Source: Streptomyces griseoluteus (GTDB lineage: Bacteria > Actinomycetota > Actinomycetes > Streptomycetales > Streptomycetaceae). Taken from it: a stretch of DNA of 64,000 nucleotides. Position numbers and translations under genes: made by a program. The stretch is from contig JOBE01000027.1 in assembly GCA_000717735.1 (NCBI GenBank), positions 1 through 64,000 on the forward strand, written 5' to 3'. Below the pieces are notes generated by a model. It was not told the origin of the DNA, did no database searches, and saw nothing but the letters and a program-made list of their open reading frames with translations. This document shows, piece by piece, positions 8,152-16,336 of this stretch; positions within the stretch are counted from its first letter, which is position 1, and each line of letters opens with the position of its first letter.

Positions 8152-8414
8152 GCGGCACTGCCGGCGTGGTCGGTGTGGGCGAGCTCGGTCTCGGCGGCGG
8201 TGACGGCGGCGTGCTCCATGCGCATCTCCAGGACGCGGTCGGCGTAGCCGAGGGCGCGGAGGAGGTGGGCGTGCTCGGCGTAGAGGGCGGCGCGGTCGGC
8301 GAGCTGGGCCAGGGTGAGGGTGCGGGTGTCGTCGTAGGCGTCGGCGCGGCCGGCGGCGTACTCGGGGTCGTGGCGGTAGCTGTCGGGCTTGGCGTTGAGG
8401 GTCAGTTCGCTCAT
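8148..8414 (-). CDS. small helical hypothetical protein (88 aa)
   Basis: Starts MSELTLNAKPDSYRHDPEYAAGRADAY and is mostly helical with Ala/His-rich repeats. It overlaps the next gene by ATGA. A GC-rich hairpin (8434-8442 with 8452-8460) lies just upstream. Function unknown. Confidence 0.6.
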   Translation of the reverse strand: MSELTLNAKPDSYRHDPEYAAGRADAYDDTRTLTLAQLADRAALYAEHAHLLRALGYADRVLEMRMEHAAVTAAETELAHTDHAGSAA

Positions 8415-8472
8415 GACGGGTCCGTTCTGGCTGGGGCGGGGCCTGGTTGGTGCCCCGCCCAGGGGTGGATGG

Positions 8473-8946
8473 TCAGGCAGCGCGGCGGGGGCCGGGGATG
8501 TGCACGGTGTGCGGGGTGTCCGTCGTGCGCTGGGCGGGGATGGAGCTGGCGCGGTCAGCGGCGAGGGCGGCGCGTTCGAGGAGGCCGATGACGTCGCTGG
8601 TGCCCGGGCGGCGGTGGCCGAGGTGGGGGTCGGTCTGGGCGAGCCAGCCGGCGAGGTGCTCGATGAGGTCGTCGCCGTTGCCGGAGTCCGGGGGGTCGGT
8701 GGGCAGGACGCGGGAGATCCAGGCGAGGGCGGCCATGGTGGGTTCGTTGGTCTCGACGAGGAGCCGGGCGTGGGCGGGGTTGCCGAGGAAGGCGTTGGGG
8801 GTCTTGCCCGTGGCGGCGCGGAACACGGCGGCGGTGATGTCGAGGCGGCCGTGCTCGTCGGCGAAGTGGCCGTGGTCGGGGTTGATGAGGCCGAAGTAGT
8901 TCACGAGCTGCTGGGCGGTACGGAGGATGAGGCCGGTTTCGGACAT
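8473..8946 (-). CDS. hypothetical protein (157 aa)
   Basis: Begins MSETGLILRTAQQLVNYFGLINPDHGHF and continues as a helical protein. The composition matches a recurring, mostly unnamed family seen in Streptomyces genomes and mobile elements; I cannot name it. It lies downstream of an attenuator-like hairpin. Confidence 0.6.
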   Translation of the reverse strand: MSETGLILRTAQQLVNYFGLINPDHGHFADEHGRLDITAAVFRAATGKTPNAFLGNPAHARLLVETNEPTMAALAWISRVLPTDPPDSGNGDDLIEHLAGWLAQTDPHLGHRRPGTSDVIGLLERAALAADRASSIPAQRTTDTPHTVHIPGPRRAA

Positions 8947-8987
8947 GGGTGTCTCCCGTGGCGTGCTGCGTGGGGTCTCTGGTTGGT

Positions 8988-9036
8988 CCGGCCCGGCCGC
9001 GAGGGAGTGGGTTCCTCGACCTGGCGGCCGGGCCGG
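8988..9036 (-). terminator. strong hairpin within the left operon
   Basis: A 13-bp perfect GC stem (8988-9000 with 9024-9036) encloses a 23-nt loop that can itself pair (GAGG with CCTC). No T-tract follows, so partial termination or attenuation is more likely than a full stop. Confidence 0.5.
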
Positions 9037-9049
9037 TGCTGGAGGGGTG

Positions 9050-9394
9050 TCAGTCCTCGATGGGGGTGGGGTGCTCGTCGGCGCAGGCCGGGCACTGGTA
9101 GCGGGGGAGGTTGTACGGGCCGGACTGTTCGGCGCGGCGGAGGCCGGGGGCGGCGCTGTCGAAGATGGCGTCGCAGTAGCAGTCGGGGCAGGCGCACATG
9201 ACGATGCAGCCGCTGGTGGGGAGGTCGACCTTGATGGCCTTGGCCGCGATGGTCATGGCGCGGATGAACGCGTCGGTGTCGCGGGCGTTGTCGGCGTAGT
9301 CCATGCAGGTGTTGAAGATGTCCTGCTGGACGGGGAGGAGGTCGTTGTGGTGTGCGAGGGGCGGGGTGAGGCGGGGGGCGGTGAGCACGGTCAT
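9050..9394 (-). CDS. zinc-finger-like protein, first gene after operator site 2 (114 aa)
   Basis: ATG at 9394 follows a GGAG site. Cys residues in CIVMCACPDCYC (about residues 63-74) and CPACADEH near the C-terminus could bind one or two zinc ions. It is the first gene downstream of the second operator/promoter, so it should be expressed early under the same control as 3511-3705. Confidence 0.65.
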   Translation of the reverse strand: MTVLTAPRLTPPLAHHNDLLPVQQDIFNTCMDYADNARDTDAFIRAMTIAAKAIKVDLPTSGCIVMCACPDCYCDAIFDSAAPGLRRAEQSGPYNLPRYQCPACADEHPTPIED

Positions 9395-9460
9395 GGCGGC
9401 GCTCCGGGGTGAGTTACTCCGTACCGGCCCGGGTGGGCTGGTGCGTTGTCGGCTCCACCA

Positions 9461-9500
9461 CCATAAGCCATATTCCATTGCGCACGCAATAGGTTATGAC
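9461..9500 (-). promoter_or_regulatory. leftward promoter with palindromic operator (site 2)
   Basis: Same architecture as site 1: core ATTGCG-CA-CGCAAT (9477-9490) with imperfect outer arms out to 9467-9500. Leftward, the core gives a TTGCGT -35 and TATGGT (9465-9460) a -10 at 18 bp. The flanking CCACCACCATAA is identical to site 1, so the whole promoter was probably duplicated. Confidence 0.7.
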
Positions 9501-9520
9501 CGGGTTGGGGACAGCAGAAA

Positions 9521-9551
9521 GCCCCGCTCCCCTCGGGACGGGGAACGGGGC
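9521..9551 (-). terminator. terminator after the small HTH gene
   Basis: Near-perfect GC hairpin over 9521-9551 followed leftward by TTTC. It separates the 9579-9815 gene from the site-2 promoter. Confidence 0.6.
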
Positions 9552-9578
9552 GACAGGGACGACCGGGGCTTCGCCAGG

Positions 9579-9815
9579 TCAGGGGACGGCGGCAGTGTTC
9601 GACGCCACCCACTCGGCGTGCGCGACCAGGAGGTCGGAGTACGACACGTAGACGACGCCGCCCCACTTCTCGACGTCGAGCTTTCGGTCCCTCACCCAGC
9701 GGCGGAGCGTTGATGTCGAGACGTCGTAGCCGGTTTCGGCGAAAAGGACCACGGCCTCCTTGTACGTCACCAGGTCGGTGTCGAGCGGGCACGGCTGGAT
9801 GGTGCTGATGGCCAC
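9579..9815 (-). CDS. MerR/excisionase-like helix-turn-helix protein (78 aa)
   Basis: GTG at 9815 follows GGGAG. The sequence YKEAVVLFAETGYDVSTSTLRRWVRDRKLDVEKWG, then VVYVSYSDLL, fits the small winged HTH of MerR-like or excisionase-type proteins. It lies alone between a terminator and the 9961 gene and directly upstream of operator site 2. It could be a recombination directionality factor or a local repressor; the sequence does not decide between these. Confidence 0.7.
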   Translation of the reverse strand: MAISTIQPCPLDTDLVTYKEAVVLFAETGYDVSTSTLRRWVRDRKLDVEKWGGVVYVSYSDLLVAHAEWVASNTAAVP

Positions 9816-9960
9816 GTGGGCTCCCGGGTCTCGGCGGCCGTCGTTCGCAGCTCCGGCGGCCGATATACGGGTGTGATGCGGGTGCTGACGGGTGATCGGG
9901 AAGCCCCGTCAGGTGATGAGGGTGTACGCGCGGGCGACTATTAGACCCGTGAGGGGCCCG

Positions 9961-10506
9961 TTAGGTTGCACGGGCCGCCAGAAAGTCTCGCCGCTTGATG
10001 TGGTGGTGCGCGATCTGCTTGAGCGTCCACGTCGTGTGCTGGCCGTCGTCGTCCGCGCAGTACCGGTTGAGGCAGACGACGGTCTCGCTGACGCGGTCCC
10101 AGACGAGGCCCCAGGTGTCGCAGCCGGGGCAGGAGTGCCGGCGGACCGTCTTCGCGTCGCCCATGAGGATGGCGTGCTCGAGGCCCTGGCGGTACATGAC
10201 GATGTCGCGGGCCTGCTGGCTGACGGCGCTGAGGTGGGCGGTCTCCTCGACCATCCACCGGTAGACGGCCTGGGCTTCCGCGGGGGCCGGGCGGGCCGGG
10301 CTGGCGCCGTCGCGCAGGACGGCGGTGACTTCGACGGCCTCGTCGACGGCGGCGCGGATGTAGTCGTAGACCTCGAGGCGGATGGGGGCCGAGGCCTCGG
10401 TGGTGGTGGCGGTGCGCTGGGCGCGATGGCCGGCGCGGGGCGTCAGGTACTCGTCGTGCAGGAGGCGGAGGCGTTCCGCCGGGGTGCTGGTGTCCCCACT
10501 GTGCAT
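9961..10506 (-). CDS. zinc-ribbon hypothetical protein (181 aa)
   Basis: Helical N-terminal two thirds, then a ribbon with CPGCDTWGLVWDRVSETVVC and NRYCADDDG (about residues 125-153), a four-Cys zinc site followed by an HTH-like tail (WTLKQIAHHHIKRRDF). Probably a nucleic-acid-binding protein. Stop is a rare TAA at 9961-9963. Role unknown. Confidence 0.7.
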   Translation of the reverse strand: MHSGDTSTPAERLRLLHDEYLTPRAGHRAQRTATTTEASAPIRLEVYDYIRAAVDEAVEVTAVLRDGASPARPAPAEAQAVYRWMVEETAHLSAVSQQARDIVMYRQGLEHAILMGDAKTVRRHSCPGCDTWGLVWDRVSETVVCLNRYCADDDGQHTTWTLKQIAHHHIKRRDFLAARAT

Positions 10507-10731
10507 GCTGTCCCCGTCCGCTGTGCGGCCCTCGCGGGCGCGGGTGCGTGACGGGGTGCCAGGGACGCGCGCCCGGGGCCGGAGTTACTCACTCCGGGTT
10601 TGTTCCGGACGCCCCATCGTGGCACAGATGGGGCGAGAGGTGAACGCGCTGTGTTCGGATCGATCAAGTCGGTGATCGACGTTGCCAGGGGTTCTCCCGG
10701 TTAGACCGCAATGTCTATCGGCATATGCGAT

Positions 10732-11079
10732 TCACACGTGCTCGGGTGCGGCACGCATGTCGTCGAGCATGATGCGGAGCTGCTCCCACTGTTCGTGGCT
10801 GACGATGTCCTGGGCACGGGCGCCGTCGACGAGGAGGATCACCGCCTGCATCGTGGTGTCGAAGGTGCGCGCGGTCGCGGGGTCGGTGAGGCTCCCGCCG
10901 TCCGCAAGGAACATGCTCTGGATGGTGAGGGCGAGTTCGAACGCGGGTCTGGCCGGGTGGGCCGGCCCGGGGTCGACGGCGACAGGCCGGCGGCGTCGGT
11001 GCGCGAGGTGGATCACGGATCCTGCGCCGGGACCGGGCGGGCCGGCCTGGGGCACGGGGGCGTGTTCGGCTGAGGGCAT
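10732..11079 (-). CDS. hypothetical protein (115 aa)
   Basis: ATG at 11079 (MPSAEHAPVPQAG) follows GGAGACGCCCCCG; the frame stays open to 11190 but that part is Pro/Gly-rich and has no ribosome site. The C-terminal ~70 residues form a helical domain (FELALTIQSMFLADGG, HEQWEQLRIMLDDM). No family recognised. Confidence 0.55.
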   Translation of the reverse strand: MPSAEHAPVPQAGPPGPGAGSVIHLAHRRRRPVAVDPGPAHPARPAFELALTIQSMFLADGGSLTDPATARTFDTTMQAVILLVDGARAQDIVSHEQWEQLRIMLDDMRAAPEHV

Positions 11080-11323
11080 CGGGGGCGTCTCCGCTCCGGG
11101 CAGCTCGGGAAGGGTCCTTGGTCCGGGACTCCCCAGTCCGGGCCTCGGTTCCGAAGCGACTGCCTGACACTCCGGACTGCAAGGTTGCACTGCGGTTGGC
11201 CCATGTGGCCAGGATCTGGTTTGTTTTTCACACCACTCTCACCGCCCAAACCATAGCGTTCCAGCCATAATGTCCGCCGTTTGGCCGAAATCGGTACGGA
11301 AATCGGTCGGTGGCATGAAGAAA

Positions 11324-11378
11324 CCCCCGCAGTCCTGGGTCGGAGTTTTGCCGACAACAACCCGGTGGCCTGCGGGGG
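11324..11378 (-). terminator. long hairpin downstream of parB
   Basis: CCCCCGCAG (11324-11332) pairs with CTGCGGGGG (11370-11378) around a smaller inner hairpin. It lies in the 11080-11455 gap after the parB stop and is probably the end of the parAB transcript. I see no gene in the rest of that gap. Confidence 0.45.
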
Positions 11379-11455
11379 CCAAGAGACCTCACGGGCACGC
11401 CCGTCAGATGACGGTGATTGTAGCCGCGGACCTCGCCACGGGGGTAGACCTTCAG

Positions 11456-12535
11456 CTAGCTCGCTGCGGCCTGGGCGGCCTGCAGGTGCGCGAGCAGGAT
11501 CTGCTGCTGCTCAGGCGGCATCCGCTGGATCACGATGCCCGCCACCGCCGCGCCGTCGTTCCACGGGATCGGAAGGCCGAAGGCACGAGGCTGCTCCGGG
11601 CGCTGCTCCGCAGAAGAGGACTCTGCCGTACGGACAGGTTCGCTTGGCTCGGGCCGGGGGTCAGGGACGGAGGTGAGGGGCTCATCCGGGGCGGGGGAGC
11701 CTGCCGGGTTCATTACGTCGTAATGAACAGCCTCGGACTGTGTCGACGGCGTCGGCTCTTCCCGCGGTGCGGGGGACGGCTCGGACCGTGTACGCGCCCG
11801 TACGGACTGCCGGGCTTCCTTGGCCGCCTTCTGCTCGGCTTTCAGCCGGGCCAGCGCCGACTCCTGTTCCTCGGCCGGCTTGCGTCCTACGGCGCGCAGG
11901 TTGCTGGCGGACTCCTCGCCCTTGACGAGGCGTTCCTGCAGCTCGGGGGTCAGAGTGAGCAGACCGAGGCGCTGGGAGATCCATCCCTGGCTGCGGTGAA
12001 GCCGGGCAGCGAGAGCTTCCTGGTTGCCGTGGACCTCGAGGAGCTGTTGCAGGGCGCGTGCCTCGTCGAGGGGATCCAGGTCCTTTCGGTGGACGTTGGC
12101 GACGAGCGCGGATTCGAGGAGCTCGTTGGGGTTGGCGCCCAGCTCGTCGTCGACCATGACCTTGATGGTCTTCAGGCCGGCTTCCCGAGTGGCTGCCAGG
12201 CGGGAGTTACCGTCGATGACGACGTAGCGCGTCTTGGGCTCGAGCGTGTCCGCGCGGCTGGGGTTGGCCGCTAGATAGGCCTCGCGGGCCATGATGGAGA
12301 TGGCGGCCTTCTGGCCGTGGTCGCGCAGGCTGGCTGCGAGGTCGGTCAGGTCGCCGAGTTCGCTGCGGGGGTTGTCGGGGTTGAGGCTGATGTCCTCGAC
12401 GGGCAGGTGGGTGATGGGCTGCGGCTCGTCCTGAATGCCGAGGGCACGGTTGAACTCGGCTCGGCGGTTGCTGCGGGCGCCGGCAGCGGCGCCGAATGCT
12501 GCGGAGGGGCCGAGGGTGGCGGCTTTCGAGGTCAT
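11456..12535 (-). CDS. parB: ParB-family partition protein
   Basis: 359 residues from ATG 12535, which overlaps the parA stop (ATGA). ParB/Srx domain: PVEDISLNPDNPR (45-57), the CTP-binding box YVVIDGNSRLAATREAG (104-120) and ANVHRKDLDPLDEARALQQLLE (146-167). The central HTH is NQEALAARLHRSQGWISQRL (171-190). The last ~150 residues are Pro/Glu-rich with a short C-terminal helix for dimerisation. ParB binds parS sites, spreads with CTP and is moved by ParA. A 21-bp candidate parS site (11707-11727) lies inside this coding sequence. Confidence 0.9.
   Translation of the reverse strand: MTSKAATLGPSAAFGAAAGARSNRRAEFNRALGIQDEPQPITHLPVEDISLNPDNPRSELGDLTDLAASLRDHGQKAAISIMAREAYLAANPSRADTLEPKTRYVVIDGNSRLAATREAGLKTIKVMVDDELGANPNELLESALVANVHRKDLDPLDEARALQQLLEVHGNQEALAARLHRSQGWISQRLGLLTLTPELQERLVKGEESASNLRAVGRKPAEEQESALARLKAEQKAAKEARQSVRARTRSEPSPAPREEPTPSTQSEAVHYDVMNPAGSPAPDEPLTSVPDPRPEPSEPVRTAESSSAEQRPEQPRAFGLPIPWNDGAAVAGIVIQRMPPEQQQILLAHLQAAQAAAS
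11707..11727. promoter_or_regulatory. candidate parS site A (inside parB)
   Basis: Perfect palindrome, 10-bp arms around one T, with core ATTACG-T-CGTAAT. The same core is found only three more times that I could find, all within 2.2 kb (12953, 13771, 13862), in a window where TA-rich 13-mers are rare. Confidence 0.6.
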
Positions 12536-13695
12536 GCCGTCACCTGCTTCGCGATGTCTCGCATGGCTTCCGACTGCTCGCACGCGGGGGCGTAGGACAG
12601 CAGGGGCTCCTTCCTGCGGACGGCTTCTCGCTGCTCCTTGAGGTCGTTGATGACCGCGAGGACCGGCGGGTCGCCGAGGTTGCGCCACTCGGTGAGGGAC
12701 GAGGTGGCGATGGCGCCGCGGCGGCTGTCGTAGAGGTTGACGACGAGACCGAGGTAGTCGACTTCGACGCGCAGGTCGGTGCAGAGATCTCCTATCTGTC
12801 CGGCGAGCATCCCGTAGGCGGTGGCGGAGGAGTCCTCGGCGAGGACGGGAATGACGACGCCGGAGACACCGGCCGGCTCGCCGGTGCGACGGCGGCCGTA
12901 GTAGAGGGCCGCGTCCATGGCGATGCCGAGGCTGGGCGGGCAGTCGACGACCATTACGTCGTAATACGGCTCGACCGCGGCGAGCGCCAGCTCAAGGGCG
13001 CTTTCCTTCTGGAACCCTCGGACTTGGACGGCCTTGACGCCGACGCGGGCGTCGAGGAGGAAGCCGTCGAAGCAGGACGGCAGCAGGTCGAGGTTCTTAC
13101 CGAAGCGCGGGTCCTCGATGGTGACGATGAGGTCGCGGAGGTCGCCGTCGGTCTCGCCGCACATGTGGGCGATGAGGCTGTCGTGTCCGGGTGGGATCTG
13201 CTCGATGCCGAGCTGGTCGGACAGGTGGCCTTGCGGGTCGTAGTCGATGAGGAGGACCCGCTTGCCCATCTCGGCGTAGGCCTGGGCGATGCCGGCGGAG
13301 ATGGCGGTCTTGCCGACGCCGCCCTTCTGGTTGCAGACGATCTTCCGCTCGGGGATGCCGCCCTCGGGCCGGTCTCCGGGGGACGGGTTGACGTCGAGCC
13401 AGCGGCGTACGGCCTGGGCGAGGCCTTGGATGAAGGAGACGCCGCGGTCGGTGCAGGTCTCCTTGAAGGCGTCGTAGAGGCCGTACGGCAGCCAGGTGCT
13501 GAACGAGTCGGCACCGGTGGTGTCGACTGTGCTGGAAGACGCGGGTGCCTCACGCCAGTTCATGACGGCGGTGGTGACGGCGTCCTGGATGTCGAGCTGC
13601 AGCTCGGCGGCGCGGACCTTGAGTTCTTGCTTCAGCGCGGGCGGCAGCTTCGACGCCACCTTCTCCCTGTCGCTGGGGAGGTTTGGGGATGCCAT
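12532..13695 (-). CDS. parA: ParA-family partition ATPase
   Basis: 387 residues. The deviant Walker A box is CNQKGGVGKT (121-130), followed by LLIDYDPQGHLSDQLG (A') and VVDCPPSLG (Walker B). The N-terminal ~110 residues, with two short helical DNA-binding-like repeats, are an extension beyond small chromosomal ParA and recall plasmid type Ia ParA/SopA proteins, which repress their own operon. With ParB it would segregate an extrachromosomal prophage. A candidate parS site lies inside the gene (12953-12965) and two lie upstream. Confidence 0.92.
   Translation of the reverse strand: MASPNLPSDREKVASKLPPALKQELKVRAAELQLDIQDAVTTAVMNWREAPASSSTVDTTGADSFSTWLPYGLYDAFKETCTDRGVSFIQGLAQAVRRWLDVNPSPGDRPEGGIPERKIVCNQKGGVGKTAISAGIAQAYAEMGKRVLLIDYDPQGHLSDQLGIEQIPPGHDSLIAHMCGETDGDLRDLIVTIEDPRFGKNLDLLPSCFDGFLLDARVGVKAVQVRGFQKESALELALAAVEPYYDVMVVDCPPSLGIAMDAALYYGRRRTGEPAGVSGVVIPVLAEDSSATAYGMLAGQIGDLCTDLRVEVDYLGLVVNLYDSRRGAIATSSLTEWRNLGDPPVLAVINDLKEQREAVRRKEPLLSYAPACEQSEAMRDIAKQVTA
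12953..12965. promoter_or_regulatory. candidate parS site B (inside parA)
   Basis: Core palindrome ATTACG-T-CGTAAT within the parA coding sequence. Flanks match sites A and C only partly, so it may be a weaker site. Confidence 0.5.
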
Positions 13696-13770
13696 GGCGT
13701 CACCTTACTGACTCCTGAGGGTTTGGGATGCACCCGGTGTCGGAAATGCGCGTGTCCCCGCCCGAGCCCG

Positions 13771-13787
13771 GTATTACGTCGTAATAC
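13771..13787. promoter_or_regulatory. candidate parS site C (upstream of parA)
   Basis: Perfect 17-bp palindrome (GTATTACG, T, CGTAATAC) 76 bp upstream of the parA start. With site D it fills the only non-coding stretch of the module, so it is a likely centromere and may also be the operator for autoregulation. Confidence 0.65.
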
Positions 13788-13861
13788 GAGGACGCCCGCG
13801 CTGCAGCACGAACTCCCTGTCCTTGCCGCCGAGCTGCGGCTCGGCTCTCAGGTCGGGGCGG

Positions 13862-13884
13862 GCCGTATTACGGCGTAATACGGC
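13862..13884. promoter_or_regulatory. candidate parS site D (upstream of parA)
   Basis: Perfect 23-bp palindrome, 11-bp arms (GCCGTATTACG) around one G. It is the longest of the four ATTACG palindromes and lies just after the stop of the DciA-like gene. Confidence 0.65.
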
Positions 13885-13943
13885 TGGGGGCAGCCGGGAG
13901 ACACAGGTGGCAGACCCTGCTCGGCTTGCTGCGGCAGGCCCGA

Positions 13944-14747
13944 TCACGCTGCGCCGAAGACCTGCCGGGGCTCCTGGCGCCCGGTGGCCTGCCCGCTTCG
14001 GGCGTACAGGCGGGCAGCGTGGATGCTGGCCTCGATGCCGGCGGCGGGCTCCTTGGCCTGTTGCAGCTCGAGCTGGGCCAGATACTCGGAGTGCTCCTCG
14101 GGCGGGAGCCGGCGGGCGACGAGCGCGGCGTCCTGCCGGGCGCGCGCGGCCTCGACACGCTCGGCGAACTCCGTGAGGTTGACGGGCTCGCCGCGGTGCT
14201 GCTGGTGGGCGGCGAGCGCCCGGCGGTATCCGTCTGAGGCGGTCTCCCGGGTCCGGGCGGGCGCCGCGGCGGGTTCCGTTGGCGGCGATGACGTCCCATG
14301 GGCGGGTGCGCGGTCGAGGGCGGCAACGGGAAGCACCTTGAGCGCGCGGACCGCATCGGTGCCGATCTTGTCGTTGATCTGGCGGCAGAGCTGTCCGCCG
14401 AGGAGTCGGAGCTGGACGGCGTAGGCGTCGGATCCGGGGCGCAGGGCGAGGACGCGACGGTCGGGGTCATAGGCGACGGCCTGGATACGGCCGTCGTACT
14501 GGGGGCAGAGCTGGGTGAACTGGTCGAGGATGCTGCCGCCTTGGACGCCGGCGGCCCAGCCCTGCTCGGCACTGAGGCGGGTCAGGGTGGCGCCGAAGGT
14601 GACGGGGTCGCGGCCGTCGGATCCGCGGCGGGTCCCGGTGCGACGGGTGGGCTTGGTCGGGCCGGTGCCGGGGCGGCGGCCAGCCTTGTAGGCGGCGAGG
14701 GCCTGGCGGGCGAGGTCGGCGCCGGAGGTCTGCGGGGTCTCAGGCAT
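13944..14747 (-). CDS. DciA (DUF721)-like candidate replicative-helicase loader
   Basis: 267 residues from ATG 14747. Residues ~50-145 read DPVTFGATLTRLSAEQGWAAG, then GSILDQFTQL, VLALRPGSDAYAVQLRLLGG and LCRQINDKIGTDAVRALKVLP. This is the pattern of the DciA/DUF721 KH-like domain, which recruits DnaB helicase in most bacteria lacking DnaC. The rest is an Ala/Arg-rich helical tail. Start and rep stop overlap by 8 nt, so Rep and this protein are translated together, which supports a joint job at the origin. The assignment is by eye and the tail is atypical. Confidence 0.7.
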   Translation of the reverse strand: MPETPQTSGADLARQALAAYKAGRRPGTGPTKPTRRTGTRRGSDGRDPVTFGATLTRLSAEQGWAAGVQGGSILDQFTQLCPQYDGRIQAVAYDPDRRVLALRPGSDAYAVQLRLLGGQLCRQINDKIGTDAVRALKVLPVAALDRAPAHGTSSPPTEPAAAPARTRETASDGYRRALAAHQQHRGEPVNLTEFAERVEAARARQDAALVARRLPPEEHSEYLAQLELQQAKEPAAGIEASIHAARLYARSGQATGRQEPRQVFGAA

Positions 14748-16116
14748 AGGTGGCGTCCGTCCAGGTGCTGTTGAGGCGGATGGTGGTGGAGGCATCGAGG
14801 AGGGCAAGACGGACAGTCTCGGAGCCGTAGACCGCGCGGGCGCTGTCCTCGCCGGCGGTTGCGATCCAGGCCCGGACGAGCTCGAGGTTCCGTCGTCCCT
14901 GGAGACGCATCTCCTCAAGCTCGTCAGCGGTCAGATCGAGGGTGATGTCGCCTTCGACGATGGCGTCGCCGTCCGCCTTGGTGTCCTGCTGGGTCTGCAG
15001 GCGGTCGAAGCTAGGGGCTGCCCAGTCGCCGTCCTGGGTGAAGGTGCCCGTGGTCTCGAGGGTGGTGTCGAGGGTCGCCTGGTGGGCGGCATCGAGAGTG
15101 AGGGCAGCGTGGATGTACGCGACGGGGTTCTTCGGGCGCCAGCCCAGGCACATGCCGGTGAGCTCGTCGGCGATCTGGTGGCCGTTGAGTCCGCGGTCGA
15201 ACAGGGGCCGAAGGACGTGAGCGAGGCGCCGCAGCCGCCGTTCGCCCTGAGTCCAGTTCACCAGGGCACGGACGATGCGGGTCTGCTGGATCTCGTGGGC
15301 TACCTGAGCCGGAGTGCGGCGCTGGGTCCCGCTGTTGCTGCTGGTCTTGTTGGTCGAGGTCGAGGGGGATGCGGTTCTGCGCGCGCGCTTGCGCGTCGTG
15401 TCTGTAGAACCACCCACTACCTGAACCTGAACCTCTTCCTCTACCAAGTACAGGGAAGGGGGCTCACAGGCGTCCGAACCAGCGTTGTCCACAGGCCGGT
15501 TGTCCACAGGGAGGGCGGGGCGCTGGGCGAGGGTCCGGGCGGTGTAGCCGGTGCCGATGATGCGGTGGCCCATGGCGTGGTCGTAGACAGGGGGGATGGT
15601 GGCCGCGTAGACGGTGGCGGTGCCCGCGTACCCGCCGAGACCGAGCTTCCTGCGGACGTTCGTGCGGGTGCCGTGGACGACCCAGGCGAGGGCGCCGAGC
15701 TCTCGCAGGACCGCGATGTGCCGCTTGATCGTGGCCTTGGAGACGCCGATGCGGGCGACCATCTCGTCGAGGCAGTAGCGGACGTGCCCGGTCGTGTAGT
15801 CCATGCGGTCGGCCAGGTCGTCGGCGACCCGCTGGGTGGTGGAGTTGGCGCCGCGGTGGAGGCCGACGCTGATCAGCCAGGTGACGACGCGACGCCACCG
15901 ACGGGGGCCGGTACGGCGGGCAGAGGTGTGCTCGAGCTCCTGCCCGGAGCCGTGCACCGGGGCCCAAGTGAGGCCCTGAGTGCCGTGCGGAAGGCCCTGG
16001 GTGCCACCTACCGGGGGGGAAATAAGCCGCGAATCGCCCGTGCGGGCGTGCGGAAGCTGACAAGACGGTACGGCGTGCTGCAAGATGTACTCGCTTAGGT
16101 CGAAGGGCCGAGGCAC
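14740..16116 (-). CDS. plasmid-type replication initiator (winged-helix Rep)
   Basis: 458 residues. The N-terminal half has a winged HTH (STTQRVADDLADRMDYTTGH, CLDEMVARIGVSKATIKRHI, LRELGALAWVVHGTR). It recalls Rep or HTH replication proteins of Streptomyces plasmids and integrative elements. A Ser/Thr-rich linker (about 240-275) leads to a helical C-terminal domain. Two DnaA boxes lie inside the gene at 15485-15508, coding for PVDNRPVDN, so the origin may be internal as in some Streptomyces plasmids. No phage-type primase or polymerase is visible in the window, which strengthens the plasmid-replication reading. A direct transcription-factor role cannot be excluded. Confidence 0.7.
   Translation of the reverse strand: MPRPFDLSEYILQHAVPSCQLPHARTGDSRLISPPVGGTQGLPHGTQGLTWAPVHGSGQELEHTSARRTGPRRWRRVVTWLISVGLHRGANSTTQRVADDLADRMDYTTGHVRYCLDEMVARIGVSKATIKRHIAVLRELGALAWVVHGTRTNVRRKLGLGGYAGTATVYAATIPPVYDHAMGHRIIGTGYTARTLAQRPALPVDNRPVDNAGSDACEPPSLYLVEEEVQVQVVGGSTDTTRKRARRTASPSTSTNKTSSNSGTQRRTPAQVAHEIQQTRIVRALVNWTQGERRLRRLAHVLRPLFDRGLNGHQIADELTGMCLGWRPKNPVAYIHAALTLDAAHQATLDTTLETTGTFTQDGDWAAPSFDRLQTQQDTKADGDAIVEGDITLDLTADELEEMRLQGRRNLELVRAWIATAGEDSARAVYGSETVRLALLDASTTIRLNSTWTDATYA
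15485..15510 (+). promoter_or_regulatory. tandem DnaA boxes, candidate origin
   Basis: TTGTCCACA occurs twice (15485-15493 and 15500-15508) within an 11-bp direct repeat TTGTCCACAGG at 15-bp spacing. This is the preferred Streptomyces DnaA box. The stretch lies in the middle of rep. Confidence 0.6.
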
Positions 16117-16216
16117 ACGAAAGCCCCGCTTCGGTGGGTGCTGGTTCCGCGAAGAACCTGAAGTCGCTCGAACGCTTGAGCCTCGTCGTCAAACGAGACT
16201 CGGGATTCGGGCCTTA

Positions 16217-16238
16217 GCTCGAAGCGTCAACTTCGAGC
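16217..16238. other. perfect hairpin in rep upstream gap
   Basis: GCTCGAAG (16217-16224) pairs with CTTCGAGC (16231-16238) around CGTCAA. It sits in the 16117-16336 gap upstream of rep. The gap carries several short inverted repeats and no gene. It could be part of an origin, an antisense RNA or a weak terminator. Confidence 0.4.
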
Positions 16239-16336
16239 CGTAGGAAGTGGCCGCGACGGTGCGTCAACACCAAGCGGCCGGCGGTTGAGGATGAGCCCCC
16301 GTCAAAGGGCACAAGCGCCTCCCGCCTAGAAAGTCG

